DNA of 64,000 nucleotides from an uncultured Rhizobium sp. (GCA_945952045.1 CAMFHE010000009.1:62001-126000); one strand, 5' to 3'. Positions 54,518 to 63,825 are shown, counted from the stretch's first letter. Notes: a model not told the origin generated them from the sequence alone. Translations and numbers: made by a program.

Positions 54518-56059
54518 TCAGGCACTCCGGGCAAGGGGATGGGTGAGCGCCGCGCCGGCATGGTCGAGCACGTCGGCGAATGTCATGCGCTGCCGAGCAG
54601 GCAGCGGCGCGGTCAGGGGATGATCGGTGCGGGCATGGGCGCCGCGCGATTCCTGCCGCAGCAACGCGAAGACGGCGATGGAGAGCGCCACCATGGCCGG
54701 GTCGGTGGCGGCTCCTTCCGCCTCCACCAGCGGCAGCAGGGCTTCCACGGCGCGGCACAGGTTTTCGCCGTCGCGCAGCACCGAGAGATGGCGCGACACC
54801 ACGGCGCGCACCGCCGCCGGATCGGCTGTCGGCGGCAGGACTGTATCCGTAACCGGCCGGGCCTCGCCAATCGCCAATCCGGAAATATCATCGGCGGCGT
54901 TCAAGCCCATGACCGCCGCTTCAAGCAGCGAATTGCTCGCCAGCCGGTTGGCGCCGTGCAGGCCGGTGGCGCCGGCCTCGCCGACGACCCAGAGGCCCTC
55001 GACGGAGCTGCGTCCGCTGAGATCGGTGGCGACGCCGCCCATGTGGTAATGCACGGCCGGACGCACCGGGATCGGCTGGCGCGTCGGATCGATGCCCGCC
55101 TGCCGGCACAGCCGGTCGATGCGCGGAAAGCGCGCCACGAAGCGGTCGCCCAGCGCAGGACGAGCATCGAGGAAGACATGGCCGCCGCGGGCGATCTCGG
55201 CGCTGATGGCGCGGGCAACGACATCGCGGGGAGCAAGTTCCGCACCCGGCCGGTCGGCCATGAAGCGCTCGCCGCGCTCGTTGATCAGGATCGCGCCCTC
55301 GCCGCGCACCGCCTCGCTGACCAGCCCCAGCGGCCGGCCGGGACCGTCGAGCGCAGTCGGGTGGAATTGCACGAACTCCATATCCGAAAGCACTGCGCCG
55401 GCGCGGGCGGCAAGCATGATGCCCTGCCCCCAATTGCCGGAGGGATTGGTGGTTGCCTCGTAGAGGCCGCCAAGCCCGCCAGTCGCAAGAACCACCTGCG
55501 CGGTCGGCAGCAAGGCCGCGCCGCCGGTATGGCAACCGAGCAGCCCGGCGATTTTTCCGTCGCGCATCACGAGGCGGCGCACCTCGAAACCGGAGAGAAC
55601 CGCAATCGATGGCGTGTTTTTGACTGCGGCGATCAGCGGTCGGATGATGGCCGCCCCGGAACTGTCGCCCTCGGCATGCAGAATGCGGCGGCGGCTGTGC
55701 GCCGCTTCCAGCCCCAGGGCATAGGCGCCATCCACATCGCGGTCGAAGCGCACGCCAAAAGCTTCGAGACGGGCGACGAGATCGGGCGCCCGCGCCAGAA
55801 TGGCGGAGGCTGCGGCCTCGTCGCAGAGCCCGGCGCCGGCGGCGAGCGTATCGGCGAGATGCAGGCCGATGCTATCATCCGCGCCGATGGCAGCGGCGAG
55901 GCCGCCCTGCGCCCAGGCACTCGACGTTTCCTCGCCCAGCCCGGCGCGGGTGATGAGTACGACGGGACGCGGGGCGAGCGCCAGCGCCGTCATCAGCCCC
56001 GCCAACCCGCTGCCAACCACGGCAACGCGGCCGGCGAGCCTGTCCAAAAATTCGGTCAT
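54518..56059 (-). CDS. nadB: L-aspartate oxidase
   Basis: 513-residue FAD enzyme that oxidises L-aspartate to iminoaspartate for quinolinate synthesis. The FAD motif [17 protein letters not shown] starts at residue 13. The capping-domain stretch [19 protein letters not shown], the active-site region [15 protein letters not shown] and [15 protein letters not shown] are conserved with NadB. The start overlaps the nadA stop by 4 bp (ATGA), and nadC follows after 1 nt, so the three are coupled. Confidence 0.96.
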   Translation of the reverse strand: MTEFLDRLAGRVAVVGSGLAGLMTALALAPRPVVLITRAGLGEETSSAWAQGGLAAAIGADDSIGLHLADTLAAGAGLCDEAAASAILARAPDLVARLEAFGVRFDRDVDGAYALGLEAAHSRRRILHAEGDSSGAAIIRPLIAAVKNTPSIAVLSGFEVRRLVMRDGKIAGLLGCHTGGAALLPTAQVVLATGGLGGLYEATTNPSGNWGQGIMLAARAGAVLSDMEFVQFHPTALDGPGRPLGLVSEAVRGEGAILINERGERFMADRPGAELAPRDVVARAISAEIARGGHVFLDARPALGDRFVARFPRIDRLCRQAGIDPTRQPIPVRPAVHYHMGGVATDLSGRSSVEGLWVVGEAGATGLHGANRLASNSLLEAAVMGLNAADDISGLAIGEARPVTDTVLPPTADPAAVRAVVSRHLSVLRDGENLCRAVEALLPLVEAEGAATDPAMVALSIAVFALLRQESRGAHARTDHPLTAPLPARQRMTFADVLDHAGAALTHPLARSA

Positions 56060-57027
56060 ATCGCAAGCATCCTTTCCACCGCGCGGCGCGCGCCTTCGGC
56101 AACGGCGGGATCGACCGTCACTTCATGACGGTTTTCCTCCAGCGCGGTGCGGATATTGGCGAGCGTGATGCGCTTCATATGCGGACACAGATTGCAGGGG
56201 CGGATGAACTCCACCTCCGGGTGCTGCACGGCGACATTGTCGCTCATCGAGCATTCGGTGAGCAGCACGACGCGAGCCGGCTTGTTGTCGCCGACATAAT
56301 CCGACATGACCGCCGTCGAGCCGGCGAAATCGGCTTCCGCCACCACCTCCGGCGGGCATTCGGGATGGGCGAGCACGACGACGCCGGGATGGGCCTCGCG
56401 CAGATCGCGCACATCCTGCGCATTGAACAGCTCATGCACCTCGCAATGGCCATGCCAGGCGAGGATCTCGACATTCGTCTCCCGCGCCACGTTGCGCGCC
56501 AGATATTCGTCGGGGATCATCAAGACCTTGGGCACGCCGAGCGCCTCGACGATCTTCTTGGCATTGCCCGAGGTGCAGCAGATGTCGGACGCCGCCTTCA
56601 CCGCCGCGGAGGTGTTGACATAGGTGATAACAGGCACGCCGGGATGCGCCTGGCGTAGCAGCGCCACGTCTTCGGGCGTGATCGAATCCGCCAGCGAGCA
56701 GCCCGCCTGCATGTCGGGGATCAGCACCGTCTTCGAGGGGTTCAGGAGTTTTGCCGTCTCGGCCATGAAATGCACCCCGGCCAGCACGATAACGTCGGCA
56801 TCGACCTCCACCGCCTTGCGCGCCAGCGCCAGGCTATCGCCGACGATATCGGCGACGCCATGAAAAATATCCGGCGTCTGGTAGTTGTGGGCGAGGATCA
56901 CCGCATTGCGGCGGCGCTTCAGGTCGAGGATCGCCTCGACATCGGCCTCGTGCGACATCCACTCCGCCCTGGGCATGACGCGGCTGACACGATGATAGAG
57001 CGAGGCTGCGGAAACCGGGGAATTCAT
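56056..57027 (-). CDS. nadA: Quinolinate synthase A
   Basis: 323-residue iron-sulfur enzyme that condenses iminoaspartate with dihydroxyacetone phosphate. The three [4Fe-4S] cysteines are visible: Cys110 ([10 protein letters not shown]), Cys195 (WHGHCEVHE) and Cys281 (NLCPHMK). Substrate residues lie in [20 protein letters not shown] and [13 protein letters not shown] 57027 has AAGGAG 6 nt upstream. Two operator-like inverted repeats lie in the 68 bp between this gene and the NadQ-like regulator gene upstream, which is on the same strand. Confidence 0.97.
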   Translation of the reverse strand: MNSPVSAASLYHRVSRVMPRAEWMSHEADVEAILDLKRRRNAVILAHNYQTPDIFHGVADIVGDSLALARKAVEVDADVIVLAGVHFMAETAKLLNPSKTVLIPDMQAGCSLADSITPEDVALLRQAHPGVPVITYVNTSAAVKAASDICCTSGNAKKIVEALGVPKVLMIPDEYLARNVARETNVEILAWHGHCEVHELFNAQDVRDLREAHPGVVVLAHPECPPEVVAEADFAGSTAVMSDYVGDNKPARVVLLTECSMSDNVAVQHPEVEFIRPCNLCPHMKRITLANIRTALEENRHEVTVDPAVAEGARRAVERMLAI

Positions 57028-57040
57028 GGCGACTCCTTTT

Positions 57041-57059
57041 TATACTCGTTTTGAGTATA
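57041..57059. promoter_or_regulatory. Operator-like palindrome TATACTC-N5-GAGTATA before nadA
   Basis: A perfect 7-bp inverted repeat with 5-nt spacer, 14 bp upstream of the nadA start. A weaker copy lies at 57075-57093; their centres are 34 bp apart. The repeat lies between the regulator stop and nadA, where a NadQ/NrtR-type repressor would act. Its position so near the ribosome site suggests it lies at or after the promoter. Confidence 0.7.
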
Positions 57060-57074
57060 TCCGGGACGCAGTGT

Positions 57075-57093
57075 TATTCTCGATTTGAGTTTA
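57075..57093. promoter_or_regulatory. Second, imperfect operator copy TATTCTC-N5-GAGTTTA
   Basis: Same layout and spacer length as the perfect palindrome at 57041-57059, and the CTC/GAG core is retained. Two positions differ. It ends 2 bp before the stop codon of the regulator gene. Two sites 34 bp apart (about three helical turns) would allow cooperative binding. Confidence 0.6.
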
Positions 57094-57095
57094 TG

Positions 57096-57995
57096 TCAAT
57101 TGCGGGAAAGAGGGAGTTTCGTGCCCGACATGGCCCGCTCTTCGAGAACGGCATGGCGATAGCGAAACAGCTTGGCCGGCCGGCCGCCGGTGCCGCTGGT
57201 CATCTCGCCGGTTTCCTCGATCAGCTCCTGCTGGTCGATCAAGCGGCGGAAATTCGGCTTGTGCAGGGTCAGCCCCGCCAAGGCCTCCACCGAGCGCTGC
57301 AATTGCAGCAGGGTGAAATTCTCCGGCATCAGCTCGAAGACCACCGGGCGGTATTTGATCTTGGCGCGCAGCCGGGCGATGCCGGTGGCGAGGATGCGGC
57401 GGTGATCGGCAAACATCGGCCGTCCCTCGGCCGGATGCGCCGCGCCGCCGGCCTCCGCCACCAGTCCGGCCTCGTACATCAGCTCGTAACGTTGCAGGAC
57501 GAGGTCTTCGTTCCAGGCCGCGCCCGAGAGCCCGAAGGTGAAATCCACCCGTCGCTGGCGATGGTCGCGCCGCGTCGGCTCCGCGCCCGCCCATTCCGTC
57601 AGCCGCGCGGCGATGCCGTCCAGAATTTTCGGCCGGCCCTGGCGGTGATCCTCCCACGGGAAATAATCGTACCAGCCATGCCAGCCGGGACGGCCGGCGC
57701 CCGGCGCGGCCTGCTCGCGCACCAGGCCGAGATAACTGATCGAGATCGTCCGCCCCGTCGCCTCGTCGGTGCGGTCGCGGTCGGCAAAGGTATAGAGCTG
57801 TTCGAGATAGCCGATCGGATGGCCGGTCTGATCGCCGACCCATTCGCGCAGACCCGCTTGCAGGCTGCGATGGCCGAGTTCGAACGGGCCGGAGGGCAGC
57901 GCAAACCCGCCCTGCACCGTCATCACCCGCGGGGCGTCACCCGTGACCGCCGCCAGCACCGCGATGAGTTCAGCATGGGCAAGTCCAGGGGTCAC
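57096..57995 (-). CDS. NadQ/NrtR-like Nudix-related regulator of NAD synthesis
   Basis: 299-residue protein with an N-terminal Nudix-like domain and a C-terminal winged-helix domain (LQLQRSVEALAGLTLHKPNF, GTGGRPAKLFRYRH). The Nudix box is degenerate: after LPSGPFELGHRSLQAGLREW it reads VGDQTGH where active enzymes have EE-TG, so it should sense a nucleotide rather than hydrolyse it. It lies 68 bp upstream of nadA on the same strand, with two palindromes in the gap. This matches the NadQ type of regulator predicted for nadABC in Rhizobiales. GTG 57995 has AGGA 5 nt upstream; ATG 58043 is possible but lacks a ribosome site. The effector is inferred to be an NAD-related nucleotide. Confidence 0.82.
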   Translation of the reverse strand: MTPGLAHAELIAVLAAVTGDAPRVMTVQGGFALPSGPFELGHRSLQAGLREWVGDQTGHPIGYLEQLYTFADRDRTDEATGRTISISYLGLVREQAAPGAGRPGWHGWYDYFPWEDHRQGRPKILDGIAARLTEWAGAEPTRRDHRQRRVDFTFGLSGAAWNEDLVLQRYELMYEAGLVAEAGGAAHPAEGRPMFADHRRILATGIARLRAKIKYRPVVFELMPENFTLLQLQRSVEALAGLTLHKPNFRRLIDQQELIEETGEMTSGTGGRPAKLFRYRHAVLEERAMSGTKLPLSRN

Positions 57996-58084
57996 GATGG
58001 TCCTATCTTCAAACGGTGGCACGTCTTTTTGCTTTTGGCACATTCAGGCAAAGAAGCCAAACGCGCGCCACCGCCGGTAGAGGA

Positions 58085-58894
58085 TCAGTAGACCTTGCTG
58101 TCCGGCCCCGGATGCGCCGCCGCCTCCGCTGCCTTGAAATCGGCCAGCAATTTGGTCGTCGCATTGGCAAGCAGCGTCACATCGTTGCCGATGGCGACGA
58201 AGGTGGCGCCAAGATCGAGATAACGCTTGGCGAGCGTGAGATCGCCGGTCAGGATGCCGGCCGCCTTGCCATGGCCCTGGATGCGCTTCAGCGCATCCTC
58301 GACCGCCGCCTGCACCTCCGGCGCGCCCGGCTTGCCGAGATAACCCATGTCGGCGGCAAGGTCGGCCGGGCCGATGAAGACGCCGTCGACGCCCTCGGTG
58401 GTGGCGATCGCATCGAGATTGGCGATACCGGCGCGGTTTTCCACCTGCAAGAGCAGGCAGACTTCGTCATTGGCTGTCTGCAGGTAATCGGGAATGCGGT
58501 TGAAGGCCGAGGCCCGCGCCAGTGCGGCGCCGACGCCGCGCACGCCATGCGGCGGGTAGCGCACGGCCTTGACCATGGCTTGTGCCTGTTCGCGGCTGTC
58601 GACCATCGGGATCAGCAGCGTCTGGGCGCCGATATCGAGCAACTGCTTGACCATCCAGGTCTCGCCGATCGGCGGGCGGATGACGGCATGGGACGCCGTG
58701 CCCTTCATCGCCTGAAGCTGCGAGACCAGCAGCGGCACATCGTTGGGCGCATGTTCAGCATCGAGCAGCAGCCAGTCATAACCGGCCCCGGCGCAGATCT
58801 CGACCGTATAGGGATTGGCCAGCGCCTGCCACAGGCCGATCTGGGCCCGACCTTCCTTCAATGCTGCCTTGAACGTGTTCTTGGGAGCCGGCAT
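58085..58894 (-). CDS. hpaI: 4-hydroxy-2-oxoheptane-1,7-dioate aldolase (HpcH/HpaI)
   Basis: 269-residue class II metal-dependent aldolase, last step of the homoprotocatechuate pathway, giving pyruvate and succinate semialdehyde. Family blocks are QIGLWQALANPYTVEICAGA, YDWLLLDAEHAPNDV, GVRGVGAALARAS and DGVFIGPADLAADMGYLG. The metal ligands Glu in LLLQVENRAGI and Asp in IGPADL are present. ATG 58894 has AAGGAG 8 nt upstream; a GTG at 58903 is less likely. It follows hpaH after 12 nt. Confidence 0.93.
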   Translation of the reverse strand: MPAPKNTFKAALKEGRAQIGLWQALANPYTVEICAGAGYDWLLLDAEHAPNDVPLLVSQLQAMKGTASHAVIRPPIGETWMVKQLLDIGAQTLLIPMVDSREQAQAMVKAVRYPPHGVRGVGAALARASAFNRIPDYLQTANDEVCLLLQVENRAGIANLDAIATTEGVDGVFIGPADLAADMGYLGKPGAPEVQAAVEDALKRIQGHGKAAGILTGDLTLAKRYLDLGATFVAIGNDVTLLANATTKLLADFKAAEAAAHPGPDSKVY

Positions 58895-58906
58895 GGGAAA
58901 CACTCC

Positions 58907-59710
58907 TTAGAGGAAATGGCAGGCAATGGTGCCGTAAGGGCCGAAATCGGCATTGATCGTATCGCCGTGACGCGCCTCGACCGGACGGATGAACGAGCCG
59001 GCGAGCACGATCTGCCCCGCCTCGATGCCGTCGCCATATTGCGCCAGGCGATTGGCGAGCCAGGCGATGCCGCGGGCCGGATGGTTGAGCACGCCGGCAC
59101 CCAGCCCGGTCTCCTCGACCTCGGCATTGCGGGAAACGATGGCGCCCATCCAGCGCATGTCCACCTGGTCGGGCCGCATCTGCCGCCCGCCGATGACGAT
59201 GCCGGCATTGGCAGCATTGTCGGAAATCGTATCGACGATGCTGCGGGCCTTCTTCGTTTCCGGGTCGACGCGCAGGATGCGCGTGTCGAGGATCTCCAGC
59301 GCCGGGGTGATGTAATCCGTGGCGTTGAGCACGTCGAAGATGGAAACGTTGGGCCCTTTCAGCGGCGCCTTCATCACGAAGGCGATTTCCGCCTCGATGC
59401 GCGGCTGAATGAAGCGGTCGGCGGGAATGACCGCGCCGTCCTCGAACAGCATATCGTCGAACAGCACGCCGGAATCGGGGATGTCGATGTTCAGGGCATA
59501 TTGCATCGCCTTGGAGGTGAGGCCGATCTTCCAGCCGATGACCTTGCGGCCGCCGGCGATCTTCCGCTTCACCCAGGCGGCCTGCACGGCATAGGCATCG
59601 TCCATGCTCATGCCGGGATGTTTCAGCGACAGCAGGTCGATCTGCTTGCGGCTTTCCTCGGCGCCATCGAGGGCGCTGGCGGCGGCGTCGATCTCTTGTG
59701 CGTTCAGCAT
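58907..59710 (-). CDS. hpaH: 2-oxo-hept-4-ene-1,7-dioate hydratase
   Basis: 267-residue hydratase of the HpaH/MhpD group in the FAH-like fold. It adds water to 2-oxo-hept-4-enedioate to give the HpaI substrate. Recognisable stretches are [45 protein letters not shown] and [17 protein letters not shown]. The C-terminus [19 protein letters not shown] is typical. The gene lies 3 nt after the FAH-family gene and 12 nt before hpaI, all on the minus strand. Confidence 0.95.
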   Translation of the reverse strand: MLNAQEIDAAASALDGAEESRKQIDLLSLKHPGMSMDDAYAVQAAWVKRKIAGGRKVIGWKIGLTSKAMQYALNIDIPDSGVLFDDMLFEDGAVIPADRFIQPRIEAEIAFVMKAPLKGPNVSIFDVLNATDYITPALEILDTRILRVDPETKKARSIVDTISDNAANAGIVIGGRQMRPDQVDMRWMGAIVSRNAEVEETGLGAGVLNHPARGIAWLANRLAQYGDGIEAGQIVLAGSFIRPVEARHGDTINADFGPYGTIACHFL

Positions 59711-59713
59711 GGC

Positions 59714-60580
59714 TTACACCTTCTCATCGGCGATGGTGTTGCGCAGCATGCCGATGCCCTCGGCCTCGACCTCGACCACATCGCCCGGCTTCAGGCAGAT
59801 CGGCGGATCGAAGCGGGCGCCGGCACCCGTCGGCGTGCCGCAGACGATGACGTCACCCGGCACCAGCGTCGTGAAGGTGGAGATGTAATTGATGATCTTG
59901 CGGAAGGAGAAGATCATGCGGCTGGTGCGATCCTGCTGGCGCACCTCACCGTTGACGCGGGTTTCGAGCTTGATGTCGGCAAGCTGGCTCTCGTCGACAT
60001 AGGGCACCAGCCAGGGGCCGATGGAGCCGGTGGCGTCGAAATTCTTGCCCTGCGTCACGTTGAACTTCGCGTGGCGCACCCAGTCGCGGATCGTGCCCTC
60101 GTTGCAGAGGGTGAGCGCGGCGATATGGTCCAGCGCATCGGCCTCGGAAATCCGCCGGTCGCCCTTGCCAATGACGATTGTGACTTCGCCCTCGTAGTCG
60201 AGCTGCGGGCTTTCCGGCGGGCGGATCAGTGGCCGGTCATGGCCGGTGAAGGAGCGCGGGAAGCGGATGAACAGCGAGGGATTGGAAGGTGCTGCCTGCC
60301 CGTCCTTGTATTCCTCGTTGCGGTCAGGGAAATTGACGCCGACGCAGATGATCTTTTCCGGCGCGGGAATCGGGATCTCGTAGGTGATCTCGGAGAGCGG
60401 GATATCGGCGGCCAGGCTCTCGCCCTCTTCCGCCAGCTTCGCCAATGCGCCCGCCTCGATGACCTCGCGCAGCGTCGGCCAGGTTTTTCCGTGCCGCGCC
60501 GAGAGATCGACGACGCCGTCATCCCTCAGCAAACCGTAACCGCTGCCCTTGGCGGTCGAGAAACTCAACAATCTGGCCAT
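59714..60580 (-). CDS. Fumarylacetoacetate-hydrolase-family enzyme, probable OPET decarboxylase (HpaG-like)
   Basis: 288-residue FAH-superfamily enzyme. The N-terminal cap (LLSFSTAKGSGYGLLRDDG) precedes the catalytic domain with PEKIICVGVNFPDRNEEY, SPQLDYEGEVTIVIGKG (metal-binding Glu residues), the FDATGSIGPWLVP block and VIVCGTPTGAGARFDPP. Position between hpaD and hpaH fits 5-oxopent-3-ene-1,2,5-tricarboxylate decarboxylase. In E. coli HpaG is a double-domain decarboxylase/isomerase; here one domain is present and hpaF supplies the isomerase. The general family also includes other hydrolases, so the exact step is inferred from context. Confidence 0.85.
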   Translation of the reverse strand: MARLLSFSTAKGSGYGLLRDDGVVDLSARHGKTWPTLREVIEAGALAKLAEEGESLAADIPLSEITYEIPIPAPEKIICVGVNFPDRNEEYKDGQAAPSNPSLFIRFPRSFTGHDRPLIRPPESPQLDYEGEVTIVIGKGDRRISEADALDHIAALTLCNEGTIRDWVRHAKFNVTQGKNFDATGSIGPWLVPYVDESQLADIKLETRVNGEVRQQDRTSRMIFSFRKIINYISTFTTLVPGDVIVCGTPTGAGARFDPPICLKPGDVVEVEAEGIGMLRNTIADEKV

Positions 60581-60605
60581 CTGCGCCTCGCTTTTCTGTC
60601 TGTGT

Positions 60606-60665
60606 CGGGGCTTCGCCGCCCCGTATTCCTCAACGAAGTCCCCTCCCCCGCAAGCGGGAAGAGGG
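60606..60665. repeat. Pair of small palindromes in the FAH-hpaD gap, REP/RIME-like
   Basis: Two hairpins lie in the 106-bp gap: CGGGGC-TTCGCC-GCCCCG (60606-60623), and CCCTC-C-CCCGC-AA-GCGGG-AA-GAGGG (60641-60665) flanked by GTCAGGGTGAGGG. The second has the look of the short palindromic elements scattered between rhizobial genes, of the CCCGCAAGCGGG type. It splits hpaD from FAH inside the operon and could stabilise or terminate RNA. Confidence 0.45.
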
Positions 60666-60686
60666 TCAGGGTGAGGGCATTCTACC

Positions 60687-61667
60687 TTACGGCGCGACGA
60701 TCGGCTGTGCCTTCAGCACGCTGTCGTGCGGCTCGGCGCCGGCGAACAGGCTGCCTTCCTCGAACCAGGATTTCGGCGCCGGTGCGCCCCACAGCGTCTG
60801 GCGTTGCGGATCCTTCAGATCCCACTTGATCGGCTCAAGGTCGGGATCGACGGTCTGGTAATCCGAGCAGTAGATCTCGATGCGGTGGCCGTCGGGATCG
60901 CGGATATAGAGGAAGAAAGCATTGGAAATGCCATGGCGGCCGGGGCCGCGCTCGATGTTCGGCAGCCAGCCGGTGGTCGACATGAGATCCAGCAGGTCGA
61001 TGATGTTGAGCGGCGTCGGCACCCAGAAGGCGGTGTGGTGCAGGCGCGGACCCTTGCCGTTGGTAAAGGCGATGTCGTGGACGCCGCCCTTGCGATGCGT
61101 CCAGGCAGCCCAGAGACGGCCGGTTTCCTCGTCGGCGGTGTATTCCGTCACTCGGAAACCGATCTCGTTGTAGAAAGCGACGCTCTCGTCGACATCCGGC
61201 GAGAAGCAGTTGAAGTGATCGATGCGCAGCGGCTTCACGCCCTTGTAGAGCGCGTATTTCTGGTGGATCGGCGGCAGGCGGTCCATCTTGGAGTAGAATT
61301 CCAGCGGGATACCGTGCGGATCGCGGGTGCGGAAGGTGCGGCTCTGGTAGGGGCGTTCGATCCATTCGACCGGCAGGCCCTTGCCCTTGAAGAAATGCTC
61401 GGCCTTGTCGAGATCTTCTTCGGAAAAGACCTTGAAGCCGAGATCGCGGGCTTCGGCCTTGTCAGCCTTCTTCAGCACGATGCAGTGATGGCCGCGCTCT
61501 TCGAGGGCACGCAGATAGATCGTGTCCTTGTCCTCGTCGGTCACCTGCAGGCCGAGCGTATCGACATAGAAGGCGCGCGACTTGGCAAGATCGGTGACGG
61601 CCAGTTCGACATGGCTGAGGCGCACGATGTTGAAGGGCGGGTAGAGATTGGGGGACGGTAGGGCCAT
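60687..61667 (-). CDS. hpaD: Homoprotocatechuate (3,4-dihydroxyphenylacetate) 2,3-dioxygenase, extradiol type
   Basis: 326-residue ring-cleavage enzyme, first step of the meta pathway. It belongs to the type I extradiol (vicinal oxygen chelate) family, like the Brevibacterium/Arthrobacter enzymes, not the E. coli LigB type. Ligands are His151 (RIDHFNCF), His210/211 (LHHTAFWV) and Glu264 (HRIEIYCSDY); the substrate-side YQSRTFRTRDPHGIPLEFY stretch is conserved. Iron or manganese would be bound. It lies 39 bp after hpaE and 106 bp before the FAH gene. Confidence 0.93.
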   Translation of the reverse strand: MALPSPNLYPPFNIVRLSHVELAVTDLAKSRAFYVDTLGLQVTDEDKDTIYLRALEERGHHCIVLKKADKAEARDLGFKVFSEEDLDKAEHFFKGKGLPVEWIERPYQSRTFRTRDPHGIPLEFYSKMDRLPPIHQKYALYKGVKPLRIDHFNCFSPDVDESVAFYNEIGFRVTEYTADEETGRLWAAWTHRKGGVHDIAFTNGKGPRLHHTAFWVPTPLNIIDLLDLMSTTGWLPNIERGPGRHGISNAFFLYIRDPDGHRIEIYCSDYQTVDPDLEPIKWDLKDPQRQTLWGAPAPKSWFEEGSLFAGAEPHDSVLKAQPIVAP

Positions 61668-61706
61668 GATTTCCTCCTCAAAGTGTCAGGTGCGGCGAGC
61701 AAGCGC

Positions 61707-63221
61707 TCAGCCGCCGAGTTTCTGGATGGCGTGCGCCGAGTTGGCGAAGGCGACGTTCTTGGTTTCCATGTAGAAATCGAAGGACCAGTCGCCGCCGTCA
61801 CGGCCGATGCCGGAGCTCTTGACGCCGCCGAAGGGCGTCGGCAGATGGCGGACGTTTTCGGAATTGACCCAGATCATCCCGGCTTCCAGCGCATCGGTGA
61901 AACGGAAAGCGCGGGTGACGTCGCTGGTCCAGAGATAGCCAGTCAGGCCGTATTGCACGTCGTTGGCCAGTTCCAGCGCCTGCGCTTCGTCCTTGAAGGG
62001 GATGGCGGTCAGGACCGGGCCGAAAATTTCTTCCTGGGCAATGCGCATCCGGTTGTGAGCGCCGGTGAACAGCGTCGGCGAGACATAGCAGCCGCCGCCC
62101 GGACCGTCGAATTTCGCGCCGCCGGCGGCAACGGTCGCGCCTTCGCCACGGCCGATCTCGATATATTCCAGCACCTTCTTTTCATGCACCGGATGGATCA
62201 GCGGGCCGACGACCGTTTCCGGGTCGAGCGGATGGCCGACCTTGATGCGCTTGGCCTTTTCGGCAACCAGCGCCGTGAACGTGTCGTAAACGCTTTCCTC
62301 GACCAGCAGACGCGAGGACGACGTGCAGCGCTCGCCGTTCAGCGAGTAGATCATGAAGACCGCAGCATCCGCGGCGCGCTCCAGGTCGGCATCGGCAAAG
62401 ACCACGACCGGGTTCTTGCCGCCGAGTTCGAAATGCACGCGCTTCAGCGTATCGGCGCCCTGTTTCATGATCATCGAGCCGGTGCGGCTTTCGCCGACAA
62501 AGCCGATGGCCTTGATATCAGGATGTTCGGTCAGCGCCTTGCCGGCGTCCTCGCCAAGCCCGTTGACGAGGTTCCAGACGCCCTTCGGCAGGCCGGCTTC
62601 CTCGGCGATCTCGACCAGCAGGCGGGCGGTCAGCGGCGAGAATTCGGCCGGCTTGTGGACGATGGTGCAACCGGCGGCAAGGGCCGGCGCAATCTTCCAG
62701 GTCGACAGCATGAACGGCGTGTTCCACGGCGTGATGATGCCGACCGGGCCGATCGGCACACGCGTGGTCATGTTGATCTGGCCGGGGCCGCGCAGCGTCT
62801 TGCCGTCACGCGCCTCAGGGGCGCGGTCGGCGAAGAAGCGGAAGTTTTCCGCGCCGCGGAGCGCCGCCTTGGCCATGAACTTCAAGGACTGCCCGGTATC
62901 CATGCATTCGACGAAGGCGATCTCTTCGGCGCGCGCCACGATGGCATCGGCGATCTTGTGCAACAGCTTCTTGCGGGCCGTGCCGTCCATCGCCGCCCAT
63001 GCCGGGAAAGCGGCCTTGGCTGCCTTGGCGGCGCGGTCGATATCGGCCGCCTTGCCGCGCGCGACATTGGCCAGCGGCTTCAGGTCAACAGGCGAGATCG
63101 TCTCGAAGGTGGCGCCGTCGGCGGCCGGCACATCCTCGCCGCCGATGCGGTTCAGGACGCCGTTTTCGAATGTCTGCAGATAGGCTTTCGCCTTGGCGAT
63201 GTTTTCGTCGAGCTTGGACAT
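61707..63221 (-). CDS. hpaE: 5-carboxymethyl-2-hydroxymuconate semialdehyde dehydrogenase
   Basis: 504-residue NAD-dependent aldehyde dehydrogenase that oxidises the ring-cleavage product. The oxyanion Asn region GIITPWNTPFMLSTWKIAPA, the general base Glu in VHFELGGKNPVVVFAD, and the catalytic Cys in NGERCTSSSRLLVEE are present, as is the late EEIFGPVLTAIPF. ATG 63221 has GGAG 8 nt upstream; a GTG at 63230 is dismissed. It lies between hpaF and hpaD in the operon. Confidence 0.95.
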   Translation of the reverse strand: MSKLDENIAKAKAYLQTFENGVLNRIGGEDVPAADGATFETISPVDLKPLANVARGKAADIDRAAKAAKAAFPAWAAMDGTARKKLLHKIADAIVARAEEIAFVECMDTGQSLKFMAKAALRGAENFRFFADRAPEARDGKTLRGPGQINMTTRVPIGPVGIITPWNTPFMLSTWKIAPALAAGCTIVHKPAEFSPLTARLLVEIAEEAGLPKGVWNLVNGLGEDAGKALTEHPDIKAIGFVGESRTGSMIMKQGADTLKRVHFELGGKNPVVVFADADLERAADAAVFMIYSLNGERCTSSSRLLVEESVYDTFTALVAEKAKRIKVGHPLDPETVVGPLIHPVHEKKVLEYIEIGRGEGATVAAGGAKFDGPGGGCYVSPTLFTGAHNRMRIAQEEIFGPVLTAIPFKDEAQALELANDVQYGLTGYLWTSDVTRAFRFTDALEAGMIWVNSENVRHLPTPFGGVKSSGIGRDGGDWSFDFYMETKNVAFANSAHAIQKLGG

Positions 63222-63285
63222 GGGGGTCACTCCGTCAGCAAAAGAGGTGCCGGCAGCGGCTCTCGCGCCGGTGAATAAATCGGGA

Positions 63286-63678
63286 TCAGGCCTGCTTGTC
63301 GCGCAGGCGCGGATGGATGGCGTTCTTCTTCCAGCTCAGTTCCGCGTCGATCTCGCGGATCTCCAGCGTCAGCGCGAAATGCGGGGTGGTAAACAGCGGC
63401 GACAGGAACTCGGTAACCGTGGCGAAGATCGCCTCGCCGGTCTTTTTCTTCTCCTCGGCGCTACGGCCCTTGCCGATGCGGAAGGACATGTCGATGAAGC
63501 CGTTTTCCGGCAGCAGATCGGCCACCGCATAGGCATCGGCGCGAAACGCCCGCACCCGCACGGCGCCGAGCTCGAACAGACCGGTCGACAGGATCGTCGC
63601 ATGCACCGCCTTGCACAGCCCATCGAAGTCGACGACGCCATCGAGATTGGCGGAATAGTCCATGGTGAAATGCGGCAT
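63286..63678 (-). CDS. hpaF: 5-carboxymethyl-2-hydroxymuconate isomerase
   Basis: 130-residue tautomerase-superfamily enzyme that isomerises CHM before decarboxylation. The ATG at 63678 is followed by Pro, which becomes the catalytic N-terminal proline, and it has GGGAGGG 4-5 nt upstream. Family stretches are PHFTMDYSANLDG, VRVRAFRADAYAVAD, FIDMSFRIGKGRS and ALTLEIREIDAELSWKKN. It is the first gene of the minus-strand hpa operon and divergent from hpaR; the shared 147-bp region carries the putative operator. Confidence 0.94.
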   Translation of the reverse strand: MPHFTMDYSANLDGVVDFDGLCKAVHATILSTGLFELGAVRVRAFRADAYAVADLLPENGFIDMSFRIGKGRSAEEKKKTGEAIFATVTEFLSPLFTTPHFALTLEIREIDAELSWKKNAIHPRLRDKQA

Positions 63679-63725
63679 GGCTCCCTCCCTTCGGGATCGC
63701 CCGCTCCGGTCGGGCATTATTATAT

Positions 63726-63737
63726 TTAACATGTTAA
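63726..63737. promoter_or_regulatory. Palindrome TTAACATGTTAA between hpaR and hpaF, putative HpaR operator
   Basis: A perfect 12-bp palindrome inside a strongly AT-rich island (TATATTTAAC...AATGATAT, with outer ATAT on both sides) in the divergent hpaF-hpaR region. MarR-type repressors bind such palindromes. A GCCCG-N7-CGGGC hairpin (63699-63715) lies between it and hpaF. Confidence 0.6.
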
Positions 63738-63825
63738 TGATATCGCCGGATGTGTCAAGCGGCTTGTCGGATCCAAAAATCGGCGCGAGATTGAAATGGA
63801 CGCGGAAATGCACCATAGAACCAGC

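Noticed and set aside
58016..60829. Plus-strand frame of about 937 codons across hpaI, hpaH and the FAH gene
   Set aside because: It spans three well-supported minus-strand genes and has no domain similarity.
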